Shown here: in pieces, positions 40,481 through 50,772 of the stretch | Layout: every line of letters starts with the position of its first letter | Numbering within the stretch: position 1 is the stretch's first letter | Program-made: the position numbers and the translations under genes | Source: an uncultured Lentisphaeria bacterium | GTDB lineage: Bacteria; Verrucomicrobiota; Lentisphaeria; Victivallales; UBA1829 | Reading direction: 5' to 3' | Assembly: GCA_905197955.1 (NCBI GenBank) | Contig: CAJKAR010000009.1 | Location: forward strand, 47,085-111,084 | Length of the DNA: 64,000 nt | Notes under the pieces: generated by a model | Seen by the model: only the letters and a program-made list of their open reading frames with translations | The model's database searches: none | Told to the model about the DNA's origin: nothing

Positions 40481-41908
40481 TTATGCCTTTGCAGCTTTTG
40501 CAGCTTTTTCGGCTTCGCGTCTGGCGTTGACTCTCGCGTAGTAGGCATCCATGCGTTTTGCCACGTCGCGATAGTTGACGTTGGTGGCATAGATCTGCTT
40601 GAAGCAGTCCATAGCTCTTTCGTCGTTGCCCATGGCTTCGCAGGTGACGCCGAGGAAGTAGATGGCGTTCATCTTGTCCTTGTCCATGACAGGCATTTCG
40701 GAGATGGCCTTGTCATACTGCTCCACAGCCATATCGTACTGTTTCTTCTCTGCGAAACAGCGTCCGAGGTAGACGATCGCGAGCAGACGTTTCTGCGGGT
40801 TGCGCTGAGCCAGCTGGAACTGTTCGAGCGCCTTGTCGATCATGTGGAATTCCCAGTAGATCGAGGCAAGGTCGAAACGGATAAGAGTATCGTTCGGATA
40901 CAGTCTGACGCGGTCTTCCGCACGGTCCAGACGATATTTGTTGATTTCGTTTGTGATCTTGTCGAGTTCCTCCTGGGGAGCGTTTGCTTCGGTGAGTTCC
41001 TTGATTTTCGCCTTGGAAATTTCGACATGGCACTCTTCGATGGCTTTGTCGATGGTCGGGTCGAGGGTACCGATCTTTTTGACGAGCCATTCGTAGGTGT
41101 CGATAGCGTCCTGGAAGCGTCCGTCGCGCTGATAGAGTTCGGCGAGTTTTCTTCTGAGGTCGATGGATTCGTCGCCTTCCGCCACGGATTTTTCGTAGAC
41201 GTTGATCATGTTCTTGACGTCTTCTTCGGCGCGGATGATTCTGTCGTCGCGGACCTCGTTGTCGTCCTTCTTTGCGGCCGCGGACTTCGCTACGGAACTA
41301 CCTTCCTCATTCCACTTGCCTTGTTCCATTGTAGCAAGAGCAGCTGCGGCGCGAAGTGCCGCCTGTGCTTCCAGGCTGTCAGGATATTTGCTGGCGATGA
41401 TCTGTCGGATATGCAGCACTTTCAGTCCCTGTCCATCTTCCTCATAGAGAGCTGCCAGCGTGTTCAGGTTTGCCTCGTTTTTGGGATCCTTGTCTACCAG
41501 AGCTTCGTATGCCTCGACTGCAATGAATGGCGCTTCGCAGACTTTTGCCGCATCTGCAAGCAGTTTATATGCCGGGGTTGCCGCCACGTTGATTGCAAGA
41601 GCGTCTTCAGCGCATCCGAGCGCAACCAGCGGTTTTTTCGCCACAAAGGCACGTCCTTTCATGATGGGTCCCATACACTGAATGGCGGAAAACACTTTGG
41701 CAATGACACTCATGTGCGCATACTTTGTTTTTTCCGCTTTGCGCAGCATGACGCGCGCATCCAGAAATCCAGGTTCCTTCTTGACGATTCCCTTCAGCAG
41801 CTCGATTCCGTAATCCAGACTGTTTTTTGCGAGTACGTCCTGCGCTTTCTGGTAAGCGGAACGCACCGCGGAAGACACCTCCGTGATGTTTTTTTTCGTT
41901 ATCGGCAT
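40481..41908 (-). CDS. tetratricopeptide-repeat protein
   Basis: A 475-residue protein with TPR-like helical repeats, clearest at DLRRKLAELYQRDGRFQDAI, LLAIVYLGRCFAEKKQYDMA and NAIYFLGVTCEAMGNDERAM. Residues 210-245 form a charged linker. The C-terminus ends AEKAAKAAKA. No signal peptide or membrane helix, so it should be cytoplasmic and act as a scaffold. It is divergent from mnmE; the two starts are 90 bp apart. Confidence 0.8.
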   Translation of the reverse strand: MPITKKNITEVSSAVRSAYQKAQDVLAKNSLDYGIELLKGIVKKEPGFLDARVMLRKAEKTKYAHMSVIAKVFSAIQCMGPIMKGRAFVAKKPLVALGCAEDALAINVAATPAYKLLADAAKVCEAPFIAVEAYEALVDKDPKNEANLNTLAALYEEDGQGLKVLHIRQIIASKYPDSLEAQAALRAAAALATMEQGKWNEEGSSVAKSAAAKKDDNEVRDDRIIRAEEDVKNMINVYEKSVAEGDESIDLRRKLAELYQRDGRFQDAIDTYEWLVKKIGTLDPTIDKAIEECHVEISKAKIKELTEANAPQEELDKITNEINKYRLDRAEDRVRLYPNDTLIRFDLASIYWEFHMIDKALEQFQLAQRNPQKRLLAIVYLGRCFAEKKQYDMAVEQYDKAISEMPVMDKDKMNAIYFLGVTCEAMGNDERAMDCFKQIYATNVNYRDVAKRMDAYYARVNARREAEKAAKAAKA

Positions 41909-41926
41909 AAATTTGCTCCATCTCTT

Positions 41927-41955
41927 TTGACAAAATTAAAGTTTCACTGTAATAT
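41927..41955 (+). promoter_or_regulatory. promoter of mnmE
   Basis: TTGACA (41927-41932), 17 bp and TAATAT (41950-41955). Start near 41962 makes the in-frame ATG at 41966 nearly leaderless, favouring 41999. Confidence 0.75.
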
Positions 41956-41998
41956 ATACTATCGAATGGATTGTAAATCAAGCCGAATTGGAAAAAAT

Positions 41999-43360
41999 AT
42001 GAAAAAGAACGACACGATTGCCGCGCTTTGCACCGCTCCGGGGGGTGCTCTGGCAATCATTCGCATCTCCGGACCCGATGCCCTGGCGGTTTCCGCCCGG
42101 GTCTGGAGTTCGAAGCATCCGCTTTCTCCGGAATCTCCGCGCAGACTCACATTTGGATTTGCTCTGAATGCGGATGGCTCCCGCGGCGAATCCTGCATGG
42201 CCGTTTACATGCCCGGCCCCGCAAGCTATACAGGCGAAGATGTGGTGGAAATTCAGTGCCATGGCGGAGAATATGCGCCGAAACGAATGCTTAGCGAGGT
42301 GATCCGCTCCGGCGCCAGACTCGCTGAACCAGGAGAGTTTACCAGACGCGCTTTTCTCAATGGGAAAATGGACTTGACGCAGGCCGAGGCGGTGGCGGAT
42401 CTGATCGCCGCCCGCTCGGAATCTGCGGGACGCATCGCCGAACGACAGCTTTCCGGTGCGCTGGGAAATCGAATCCGTGCCTGTTCCGAAGCGTTGTATC
42501 ATCTGCTGGCGGAGATTGAATCCCGTCTGGATTTTCCCGAGGAGAACCTGGACTGGCAGTCCTCGGAAGAGCTGATCCGGCAATTTACGGAGATTTGCGC
42601 AACGCTGCGGACTCTGCTTTCCACCAGGGAATCCGGAGCCGTCTTCCGCGATGGTGTCAAACTTGTGATCGCCGGTGCGCCGAATGTGGGAAAATCGAGC
42701 CTGCTGAACACGCTTCTGGGATACGACCGTGCGATCGTTTCCAATATTCCGGGAACGACACGCGATACTTTGCGGGAGAGTGCGTCTATTCGCGGTGTAT
42801 CGGTCGATCTCACCGATACGGCGGGTATCCGCGAACACGCCGCGGATCTTGTCGAAGGAATGGGCATTGAACGGAGCCGGGATTCTCTGGCGCGGGCCGA
42901 GATCATTTTCTGGATCTTTGATGCTTCCTCGACTACGGAAGAGGATATCCAGCAGATGCGCTCCACCGTGCCGGAAAATACGGAAACCATCGTGGTCTGG
43001 AACAAGATGGATCTCCTGCCGAAGACATTTTCGATTCCGGAGACCGGGAAGCCTTCCGCTGCCGTCTCTGCAAAAACAGGGGAGGGCATTGAGACTCTTC
43101 TCGATCTCTTTGAACAGGCGGTCTGGAAAAATCACGATCGTGCGGAACCGGAATGTGCCGTCTCGGCGCGCCATGCGAAACTTCTTGAGGATGCTCTCGC
43201 ATCCCTCGAGATGACGATCCGCGAGACCGAACAGGAATTTTATGAACTTGCCGCGGCAAATCTCCGCCAGGCGATCGAATCGGTCGCGACCATCACCGGC
43301 GAAGCGGTTTCCCTGGATGTGCTGGAAGATATTTTTTCCCGATTCTGTATCGGAAAATGA
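41999..43360 (+). CDS. mnmE: tRNA modification GTPase MnmE
   Basis: A 453-residue MnmE, the usual length. It starts KKNDTIAALCTAPGGALAII, with the N-terminal formyl-THF domain, and has the G-domain P-loop GAPNVGKSSLLN, the K-loop GTTRDT, NKMD, and the C-terminal FCIGK with the catalytic-type Cys. With MnmG it modifies U34 of tRNAs reading NNA/NNG codons. An open frame upstream on the same strand is antisense to the TPR gene and not part of the protein. Confidence 0.95.
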   Translation: MKKNDTIAALCTAPGGALAIIRISGPDALAVSARVWSSKHPLSPESPRRLTFGFALNADGSRGESCMAVYMPGPASYTGEDVVEIQCHGGEYAPKRMLSEVIRSGARLAEPGEFTRRAFLNGKMDLTQAEAVADLIAARSESAGRIAERQLSGALGNRIRACSEALYHLLAEIESRLDFPEENLDWQSSEELIRQFTEICATLRTLLSTRESGAVFRDGVKLVIAGAPNVGKSSLLNTLLGYDRAIVSNIPGTTRDTLRESASIRGVSVDLTDTAGIREHAADLVEGMGIERSRDSLARAEIIFWIFDASSTTEEDIQQMRSTVPENTETIVVWNKMDLLPKTFSIPETGKPSAAVSAKTGEGIETLLDLFEQAVWKNHDRAEPECAVSARHAKLLEDALASLEMTIRETEQEFYELAAANLRQAIESVATITGEAVSLDVLEDIFSRFCIGK

Positions 43361-43453
43361 TGCCCTTCAAGGTTTTGAATCAGCGTTTCTGTTTACCGGA
43401 AATTATTTCTGCATTGTCCGCCGGTGGAGGATGAAAAAGGGGGAATGGTGATT

Positions 43454-43521
43454 TTCTTCATATTAAAACAGCCATTCTTCATATTTTTTCTGTTGACAAT
43501 CTTCATAAAATGTCTTATAAT
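43454..43521 (+). promoter_or_regulatory. consensus promoter of the fucosidase gene with upstream direct repeats
   Basis: TTGACA (43493-43498), 17 bp and TATAAT (43516-43521) match the sigma70 consensus exactly. TTCTTCATATT occurs at 43454-43464 and 43475-43485, 21 bp apart, with a weaker copy in the spacer (TCTTCATA at 43500). The arrangement suggests a regulator binding on one face of the helix. Confidence 0.8.
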
Positions 43522-43583
43522 TACGGAAGAACGCCGCAGCAGAATCGGCCGCGGCGCCAATCATTAAAAAAGGAAACAGGATT

Positions 43584-44873
43584 ATGGGCAAGTTTGGAAG
43601 CGGCAATACGGAATGGTTCGTCAAGGACAGATTCGGCATGTTCATTCACTGGGGGCTCTACTCCATGCCGGCACGTCACGAATGGGTCAGACATCACGAG
43701 AAAATCACCAACGAGGATTACCAGAAATACTTTGATCACTTCAATCCGGATCTCTTCAATCCGAAGGAGTGGGCGAAGGCGGCGCGTGAAGCCGGAATGA
43801 AATATTTCGTCATTACCACAAAGCATCATGAAGGCTTCTGCATGTGGGATTCGAAATATACCGATTACAAGGTTACGAATACGAAATGCGGACGTGATCT
43901 GCTGCGGGAAGTGGTCGATGCATTCCGTGCGGAGGGACTCAAAGTCGGTTTCTACTATTCGCTGATCGACTGGCACCATCCGGATTTCACCGTGGACTGC
44001 ATTCATCCCCTGCGCGAAGCGCCGAACCGCGAGGAGCTCAACAAGGGCCGCGATATGAAGCGCTATGCCGAATACATGCGCAATCAGGTGACGGAACTGC
44101 TTACCAATTACGGTAAAATCGACATCCTCTGGTTCGACTTCTCCTATCCGCGTGAGGACGGCTCCGGCAAGGATCACAACGACTGGGAATCCGAGAAACT
44201 CGTCAAGATGATCCGTTCTCTTCAGCCGGAGATTATTCTGGACAACCGTCTGGATCTTCCCGACGAAGGGGATATCCATACGCCGGAACAGTTTGTTCCG
44301 GATGAGCCGCTCAAGGACGATAAAGGCAATCTTCTTGTCTGGGAAGGCTGTCAGACCTTCTCCGGTTCCTGGGGATACCATCGCGATGAACAGACCTGGA
44401 AATCGCCGAAACAGTGCATTGACATGCTCATCAATCATGTCAGCCGCAACGGCAACCTTCTGATGAATGTCGGTCCGACCAGCCGCGGCTATCTGGATTT
44501 CCGCGCTCTCAACTGCCTGAAGGCCTACGCCGAATGGATGAAATACAATTCCCGTTCCATCTACAACTGCGGACCCGCGCCCGAAGGGCTCGTTGCGCCT
44601 GCGGACTGCCGTTATACATACAACAAGGCGGAGAACACGCTTTATCTGCATCTTCTCAACTGGCCGTTCAAGCACATTCATCTTCCCGGACTCGCAGGGA
44701 AGATCGCCTATGCCCAGTTCCTGGTGGACGGCAGCGAGGTCAAGATGCGCGATGCCTCTTCCGGAGTTCACAACAATTTGAACAGTGATACTCCCGATGC
44801 GGCCGTCACATTTGAGCTCCCCGTGATCAAGCCGAATACGGAAGTTCCTGTCATTGAAATCTTCCTGAAGTGA
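43584..44873 (+). CDS. alpha-L-fucosidase, GH29
   Basis: A 429-residue GH29 enzyme. Family landmarks are FGMFIHWGLYSMPARHEW, VITTKHHEGFCMWDS, FYYSLIDWHHP and the nucleophile Asp in DILWFDFSYP. NVGPTSRGYLD closes the barrel, and a C-terminal beta domain follows. It releases L-fucose from host or plant glycans. No signal peptide, so the substrate is probably imported first. AAAGGAAACAGG precedes the ATG. Confidence 0.93.
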   Translation: MGKFGSGNTEWFVKDRFGMFIHWGLYSMPARHEWVRHHEKITNEDYQKYFDHFNPDLFNPKEWAKAAREAGMKYFVITTKHHEGFCMWDSKYTDYKVTNTKCGRDLLREVVDAFRAEGLKVGFYYSLIDWHHPDFTVDCIHPLREAPNREELNKGRDMKRYAEYMRNQVTELLTNYGKIDILWFDFSYPREDGSGKDHNDWESEKLVKMIRSLQPEIILDNRLDLPDEGDIHTPEQFVPDEPLKDDKGNLLVWEGCQTFSGSWGYHRDEQTWKSPKQCIDMLINHVSRNGNLLMNVGPTSRGYLDFRALNCLKAYAEWMKYNSRSIYNCGPAPEGLVAPADCRYTYNKAENTLYLHLLNWPFKHIHLPGLAGKIAYAQFLVDGSEVKMRDASSGVHNNLNSDTPDAAVTFELPVIKPNTEVPVIEIFLK

Positions 44874-44891
44874 CGATCGGACTCTTCCGAG

Positions 44892-44923
44892 AAAAATCCC
44901 GCCGTCGTGCGGGATTTTTTTTT
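44892..44923 (+). terminator. terminator of the fucosidase gene
   Basis: AATCCCGC and GCGGGATT form the stem around CGTCGT, followed by a long T-run. Confidence 0.9.
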
Positions 44924-45004
44924 GCTGAAATCCGGTTCCGGAATTGAATTCCGAAAAAAAAGGAGTAATGTTCCTTTTTGCAAACTTTCGGAAATAAAAT
45001 AAAG

Positions 45005-46978
45005 ATGATTGATTTTAAAAACGTTTTTAAAAGCTATGGGGCAAGAGATATTTTCAACGATGCCTCATTCCGTGTGGAAAAGGGGGAACGGGCCGGGGTT
45101 GTCGGGCCCAATGGATCCGGGAAAAGTACGCTTTTCGCCATGATCTGCGATGAACTTTCCGCAGACAGGGGAGAGATCACGGTTCCGCAGAAAGCTCGCA
45201 TCGGACTTCTCCACCAGCAGCTTGATTTTTTCCGTGCGGAGGAGTCTCTGATTTCGTATGCATCCGCGGCATCGGGCGAACTGCCGCGCATTCAGGAGCG
45301 GATGCGCGAGTTGGAGACTCTGCTTGCGGATGGATCGTCGGAGCGTTCGCAGAACGATATTCTCAATGAACTTGGGCATCTTCAGACGACATTTGAGCAT
45401 CTTGGCGGATATGAGATTCGTCATCGTGCGGCCGCGGCGCTTGCGGGACTCGGCTTCCGGGAGGAGGATCTGGAGCGTCCGATGGGCGACTTCAGCGGCG
45501 GATGGCAGATGCGCGCCTGCATGGCGAGGACTCTGCTGGGAGAACCCGATATTCTGCTGCTTGACGAACCTTCCAACTATCTGGATATTCCTGCTGTGGA
45601 ATGGCTTCAGCGGCGCCTGAAACTGTTTGAAGGCACGCTGATGCTGATTTCCCATGACCGTTTTCTGCTGAATTCTCTGACGGATGTCACGCTGGAAGTC
45701 AACAACGGCAAAGTCACCCGTTATCCCGGCAATTACCAGTATTACATCCGGGAGCGCGAGGAACGCCGCCGGCATGCCGAGGCTGCCGCTTCGAATATCG
45801 AACGTAGGAAGGAGCAGCTGGAGCGCAATATTGACCGTTTCCGTTCCAAGGCAACGAAGGCATCGCAGGTGCAGTCCTGGATCAAGATGCTCGACCGCAT
45901 CGAGGATGTGGAGGTGCCGGATGATCTTCATTTTAAAGGAACGATCCGCATTCCGCCACCGCCGCACTCCGGGGTGGAGACCGTGCGTCTGGAAGGGGTT
46001 TCCCACGCCTATGAGGAGGAGAAGACCATTCTGCGGAATGTTGATCTGCATATCGAACGTGGAGAGAAGGTTGGCATTATCGGCTACAACGGAGCGGGAA
46101 AGACGACTCTGCTGAAAATTCTTGCCGGACGTCTCGCTCCCAGTGAAGGAGTCCGGGTTCCCGGTCACAAGGTGGTGGTCGGGTATCAGGCGCAGGAGTT
46201 CGCGGAGCTTCTGCCGCCGGAAATGAGTGTTTACGATGTGGTGAAGCAGGCGGCGGCTCCGGATGTGACGGGACAGAGAGTTCGGGAGATCGTCGGAGCG
46301 TTCGGCTTTTCCGGTGACGATGCGGGGAAACTCTGTAAAGTGCTCAGCGGCGGAGAGAAGATTCGTCTCTGTTTTGCGAGAATCTTTGTCAATCCTCCGA
46401 ATTTTCTGGTGCTGGACGAGCCGACGACTCATCTGGATATTGCCGCGCGCGAGGCACTCCAGCAATCGCTTCATGACTATCAGGGAACGGTCTGCATGGT
46501 CAGTCATGACGTCGAGTTTCTGCGCGGAGCAGCGAATGTCATTCTGGAAGTGCGGGATCATCATGTGACACGCTATCAGGGCGGCTACGACTACTATCGG
46601 GAACGCATTCAGCTTTTGCAGCAGAATGCGGGGGAAAAACCGGGGAACGTGCCAACGGCTCCGGGCGTTTCCGGGGAATCCTCACAGAAGGAACGCCGAA
46701 AGGAGCGGGCGGCTAGAAGAGCGGAACTTTCCAAAGATAAAAAACGACTCGAACGTTCCGTCGCCGAACTGGAAAAGTGCATTGAAGAGGCGGAAGCGGA
46801 AAAATCGGAGATTATCGCTCTTCTTTCCGCTCCGTCGGACCATGTCGATTTTGCGGATCTGCAGAAGAAACTGAGTCTTCTTGACCGCCGGATCGAGGAA
46901 TCCACATCCCAATGGGAGAAGGATGCGGAAGCTCTTGAACTTCTGATGAAGGAATATGACGAGATTCGGGAATCCTGA
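45005..46978 (+). CDS. ABC-F family ATPase (Uup/YheS-like)
   Basis: About 657 residues from the ATG at 45005. Two ABC cassettes are visible: GPNGSGKST, DFSGGWQMR and LLLDEPSNYLD in the first, GYNGAGKTT, VLSGGEKIR and LVLDEPTTHLD in the second. The linker between them and a C-terminal charged coiled coil (after residue 550) fit the Uup/YheS branch of ABC-F translation factors, which act on the ribosome and have no membrane part. The TTG at 44978 is a possible alternative start. The last codons are included in a 181-bp tandem duplication. Confidence 0.92.
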   Translation: MIDFKNVFKSYGARDIFNDASFRVEKGERAGVVGPNGSGKSTLFAMICDELSADRGEITVPQKARIGLLHQQLDFFRAEESLISYASAASGELPRIQERMRELETLLADGSSERSQNDILNELGHLQTTFEHLGGYEIRHRAAAALAGLGFREEDLERPMGDFSGGWQMRACMARTLLGEPDILLLDEPSNYLDIPAVEWLQRRLKLFEGTLMLISHDRFLLNSLTDVTLEVNNGKVTRYPGNYQYYIREREERRRHAEAAASNIERRKEQLERNIDRFRSKATKASQVQSWIKMLDRIEDVEVPDDLHFKGTIRIPPPPHSGVETVRLEGVSHAYEEEKTILRNVDLHIERGEKVGIIGYNGAGKTTLLKILAGRLAPSEGVRVPGHKVVVGYQAQEFAELLPPEMSVYDVVKQAAAPDVTGQRVREIVGAFGFSGDDAGKLCKVLSGGEKIRLCFARIFVNPPNFLVLDEPTTHLDIAAREALQQSLHDYQGTVCMVSHDVEFLRGAANVILEVRDHHVTRYQGGYDYYRERIQLLQQNAGEKPGNVPTAPGVSGESSQKERRKERAARRAELSKDKKRLERSVAELEKCIEEAEAEKSEIIALLSAPSDHVDFADLQKKLSLLDRRIEESTSQWEKDAEALELLMKEYDEIRES

Positions 46979-47319
46979 GGCGACTTAGCTCCTCTTATCC
47001 AGCCGTTTGATGATCCAGAATGCAAGGAGCCCAAACAGGATCGTCAGCACGACAAAACTAGGATCAGCCTTCCGGTCGTTGGAAGCGGATATGGCGGAGA
47101 ATTCCGGCATGCTTCCGCCGCCGATAAGAAAAGAATCTGACGAGATTCGGAAATCCAGAGATGGATCAGGTTCTCTTAGCCAGCAGCTTGGTGATCCAGA
47201 AGGTAAGGAGCCCGAGCAGGATCATCAGCAGTACGAAAACAGGATAGACCGTCCGGTAGTTGGATCCGAACATGGCGGTGAATTCCGACATGCCTCCGAC
47301 ACCGGTGAGAAAGGTCGGG
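46958..47319. repeat. 181-bp imperfect tandem duplication
   Basis: GACGAGATTCGG occurs at 46958 and 47139, and TGATCCAGAA at 47011 and 47192, both 181 bp apart. Unit 1 spans the ABC-F gene end plus a copy of the corA gene end; unit 2 spans a copy of the ABC-F end plus the real corA end. Copies have diverged by many substitutions. Confidence 0.88.
46985..47119 (-). pseudogene. duplicated 3-prime fragment of corA
   Basis: The minus strand encodes 44 residues ending in a stop, colinear with the end of the neighbouring CorA protein: MPEFSAISASN versus MSEFTAMFGSN, and LLAFWIIKRLDKRS versus LLTFWITKLLAKRT. The frame is intact but there is no start signal and the rest of the gene is missing. It arose by the 181-bp tandem duplication. 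Confidence 0.85.
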
Positions 47320-48092
47320 ATTGCAATGGCGATCATGACGGCATTCATGTTTTTCATCATCACGTTCAGATTGTTGTTGACGACCGAGGCTCGTGCGTCC
47401 ATCATGCCGGAAAGCACCTGCGAATAGACTTCCGCCTGATCAAGGAACTGTCTGTTTTCGATGGAGATATCTTCCAGCAGTTCGATATTTTCCTCTGTGA
47501 ATCCGAGTTTGATAGCCGCGGCTCTCATGCGTTCGATGACGCGGCGGTTGCCGTTGAGGGCGTTTACATAATAAACCAGACCTTTTTCGAGAGTGAACAT
47601 GTTCAGGAGTTCCTTGCCGTCGCGGGAGTTGACGATGGCGTGTTCGAGTTCATCGCTGCACATGTTGATGACGCGCAGATGGCTCTCGAAATGACGGATC
47701 GTCAGCAGAAGAGTTTTCATGATGACGTCCTGAACCGTATGGACATTGTTTGCAATTTTTCCGGTGAATAGCGGGACATATTCATCAATGATGATAATGA
47801 CTTTGTCCTTGAACACGAAAATACCCATGGATTTGACACGGAAAAGGAAGTTGTCGTCGGCGGAATAATTCTTCGGATATTTGACGATGATGGCGGTATG
47901 GTTGTCTTCGAACTCGATACGGGGCGTCTCGTCCGGGTCGATGGAGGATGCGATGGTATGCTCATTCATTTCATAATCGTTGATGAGCCTGGTCCGTTCC
48001 GCTTCATCCGGCATAATATAGACTTCAATCTGAATGGAACCTTCTGTTCCCTGAACAATCCGGCCGTTCATCACGGAATATTTCTGAAGCAT
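47166..48092 (-). CDS. corA: CorA family divalent cation transporter, variant motif
   Basis: A 308-residue CorA-type protein from the ATG at 48092, which has GGGAGG 8 nt upstream; the frame opening at 48149 has none. A large cytoplasmic N-terminal domain with long helices precedes two membrane helices near the C-terminus (NAVMIAIAIPTFLTG and VYPVFVLLMILLGLLTFWI). The loop between them reads GVGGMSEF, so the usual Gly-Met-Asn selectivity motif is GMS. It may carry a cation other than Mg. Its C-terminal portion is duplicated just downstream. Confidence 0.87.
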   Translation of the reverse strand: MLQKYSVMNGRIVQGTEGSIQIEVYIMPDEAERTRLINDYEMNEHTIASSIDPDETPRIEFEDNHTAIIVKYPKNYSADDNFLFRVKSMGIFVFKDKVIIIIDEYVPLFTGKIANNVHTVQDVIMKTLLLTIRHFESHLRVINMCSDELEHAIVNSRDGKELLNMFTLEKGLVYYVNALNGNRRVIERMRAAAIKLGFTEENIELLEDISIENRQFLDQAEVYSQVLSGMMDARASVVNNNLNVMMKNMNAVMIAIAIPTFLTGVGGMSEFTAMFGSNYRTVYPVFVLLMILLGLLTFWITKLLAKRT

Positions 48093-48151
48093 GTTGACGT
48101 CCTCCCGAAGCTGAGGTCCTGAATCCGTGATCCAGGTGTTTTTATCCATAC

Positions 48152-48185
48152 AAAAACACGGTGCATGGTGGTAATATGCACCGTG
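48152..48185 (-). terminator. terminator of serC
   Basis: CACGGTGCAT and ATGCACCGTG form a perfect 10-bp stem with a 9-nt loop; on the minus strand TTTTT follows. It separates serC from corA. Confidence 0.9.
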
Positions 48186-48255
48186 GATCTTATAAAATCA
48201 AATGGTTTCCGCCGGGCGTCTGGAAATCCCCGGCGGAAAATCCGGCGGACGGAAC

Positions 48256-49338
<1,083 letters not shown>

Positions 49339-49536
49339 TGTGAGTCTCCATATTTTAATGACCAAAATAGAAACACCGAAGCTATAACATAGCGCATTTT
49401 TTCAAATTTGCCAGAGCAACTTTTACTTTCCGATGAAGATTCATCGTTTTTTCTCATTTTTTTTACTTTCAAAGCCGGGAAAAGCGTGCTAAATTATAGA
49501 ATCTGACCAGACGGAACTTTTTTACAGGATTGCAAG

Positions 49537-50646
49537 ATGCTGAAAACTTTGAATTTTTATGTGGCGAAGAACTTTCTCTTCACCTTTCTGATGGCGATGG
49601 GCGTTCTGACGTTCGGCATGACGGGCGCCCGGCTCGTGAAGGTCTTTGAATACATCTCCAACGGAGTCAACATCTCCACGGCCATGCTGTTCATGATGTA
49701 TGTGCTGCCGATCGCGCTTGCATTTACGATTCCATGGGCGGCTCTGGTCTCCATCATGCTGGTGTTCGGCAGGCTTTCCGCGGATAACGAGATCACGGCG
49801 ATGCGTGCCTGCGGCGTTTCGATCCTTCAGATCGTGGCGCCGATTATTCTGTTGACTTTTCTTCTGACTTGTCTTTGTCTTTATCTTCAGCTGGAAGTCG
49901 GACCGCGCTATCTTGGAAAGGCGCAGGTTGTGGTGAAAAGTGTTGCAGTGGACCATCCGCTTGCCCTGTTCGAGCCGGGAATTCCGATTGAATTCGACAA
50001 CTTGAGCATGTATATCGATCAGAAAAATGCGGAAACCGGCGAGATCAAAGGTATTCAGGTCTACAATCTGAGCAAGGATACCAAACGGATTGAACAGGAT
50101 GTGACTGCTTCTTCCGGAAAAATCGTCGTGGACAAGGTCGCGCAGAAAATGGATATCATTCTTGAAAACGCCACGATCATCGCCTATGAAAGCAATAACG
50201 ATGAGCATCCCCGCAGAACCTTCGGTAAAGAGATGAAATTCACTCTGGAATATGGAAAGGAATTCAACCGTAAACGCATCGCTTTGCGGGACAAGCATCT
50301 TGGGTATGAAGGTCTTTATGCCCGTTCCATCATTGAGCGCAAGCGCAACGCGACGGAACGGATCTGCGAAATCGAGACCGAATTGAATCAGCGGGTCGCT
50401 CTTGCTCTTGCGCCGATGGCGTTTCTGCTTCTTGGTCTGCCGATGGCGATCCGGACCTCCCGGCGCGAGACCTCCATCGGTTTGTTTATGAGTGTGCTTC
50501 TGGCCGGACTTTATTTCGGATCGGTGCTTGTTTCCGATTCCCTGAAATCCACCCCATGGATGTTCCCGCAGTATATTGTCTGGATTCCTCCGGCGCTCTA
50601 TCAGATTTTCGGTGCGATCTATATCTTCCGTATCGCCAGAAGGTAG
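49537..50646 (+). CDS. LptF/LptG family LPS export permease
   Basis: A 369-residue YjgP/YjgQ protein. Three membrane helices in the first ~125 residues and three near the C-terminus (after 285) flank a periplasmic beta-jellyroll domain. PWAALVSIMLVFGRLSADNE and MRACGVS are family landmarks for contact with the LptB ATPase. It moves lipopolysaccharide out of the inner membrane. Only one of the LptF/LptG pair is here; the partner must lie elsewhere. Confidence 0.92.
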   Translation: MLKTLNFYVAKNFLFTFLMAMGVLTFGMTGARLVKVFEYISNGVNISTAMLFMMYVLPIALAFTIPWAALVSIMLVFGRLSADNEITAMRACGVSILQIVAPIILLTFLLTCLCLYLQLEVGPRYLGKAQVVVKSVAVDHPLALFEPGIPIEFDNLSMYIDQKNAETGEIKGIQVYNLSKDTKRIEQDVTASSGKIVVDKVAQKMDIILENATIIAYESNNDEHPRRTFGKEMKFTLEYGKEFNRKRIALRDKHLGYEGLYARSIIERKRNATERICEIETELNQRVALALAPMAFLLLGLPMAIRTSRRETSIGLFMSVLLAGLYFGSVLVSDSLKSTPWMFPQYIVWIPPALYQIFGAIYIFRIARR

Positions 50647-50772
50647 GTGGGGAGAAGAGACTTCCGGTACAGAATATGATCGGAGAACGGAAGCCGTTTC
50701 CGTTTCAGTTCTCCGTTCCAGTTTTGAGAGACATTCAACAATAAAAAAATATAAAAGGAAAACAGCCAGAAA

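Noticed and set aside
40436..41998. A 520-residue N-terminal extension of MnmE on the plus strand
   Set aside because: It is antisense to the TPR gene, and MnmE homology begins exactly at 41999, after its own promoter.
44968..44997. A 9-codon leader (MFLFANFRK) before the ABC-F gene, like attenuators of resistance ABC-F genes
   Set aside because: AGGAG is only 2 nt from its ATG and a possible -10 box overlaps it; no attenuator hairpin follows.
45065..46564. A 499-residue minus-strand frame
   Set aside because: Antisense to the ABC-F gene and lacking motifs.
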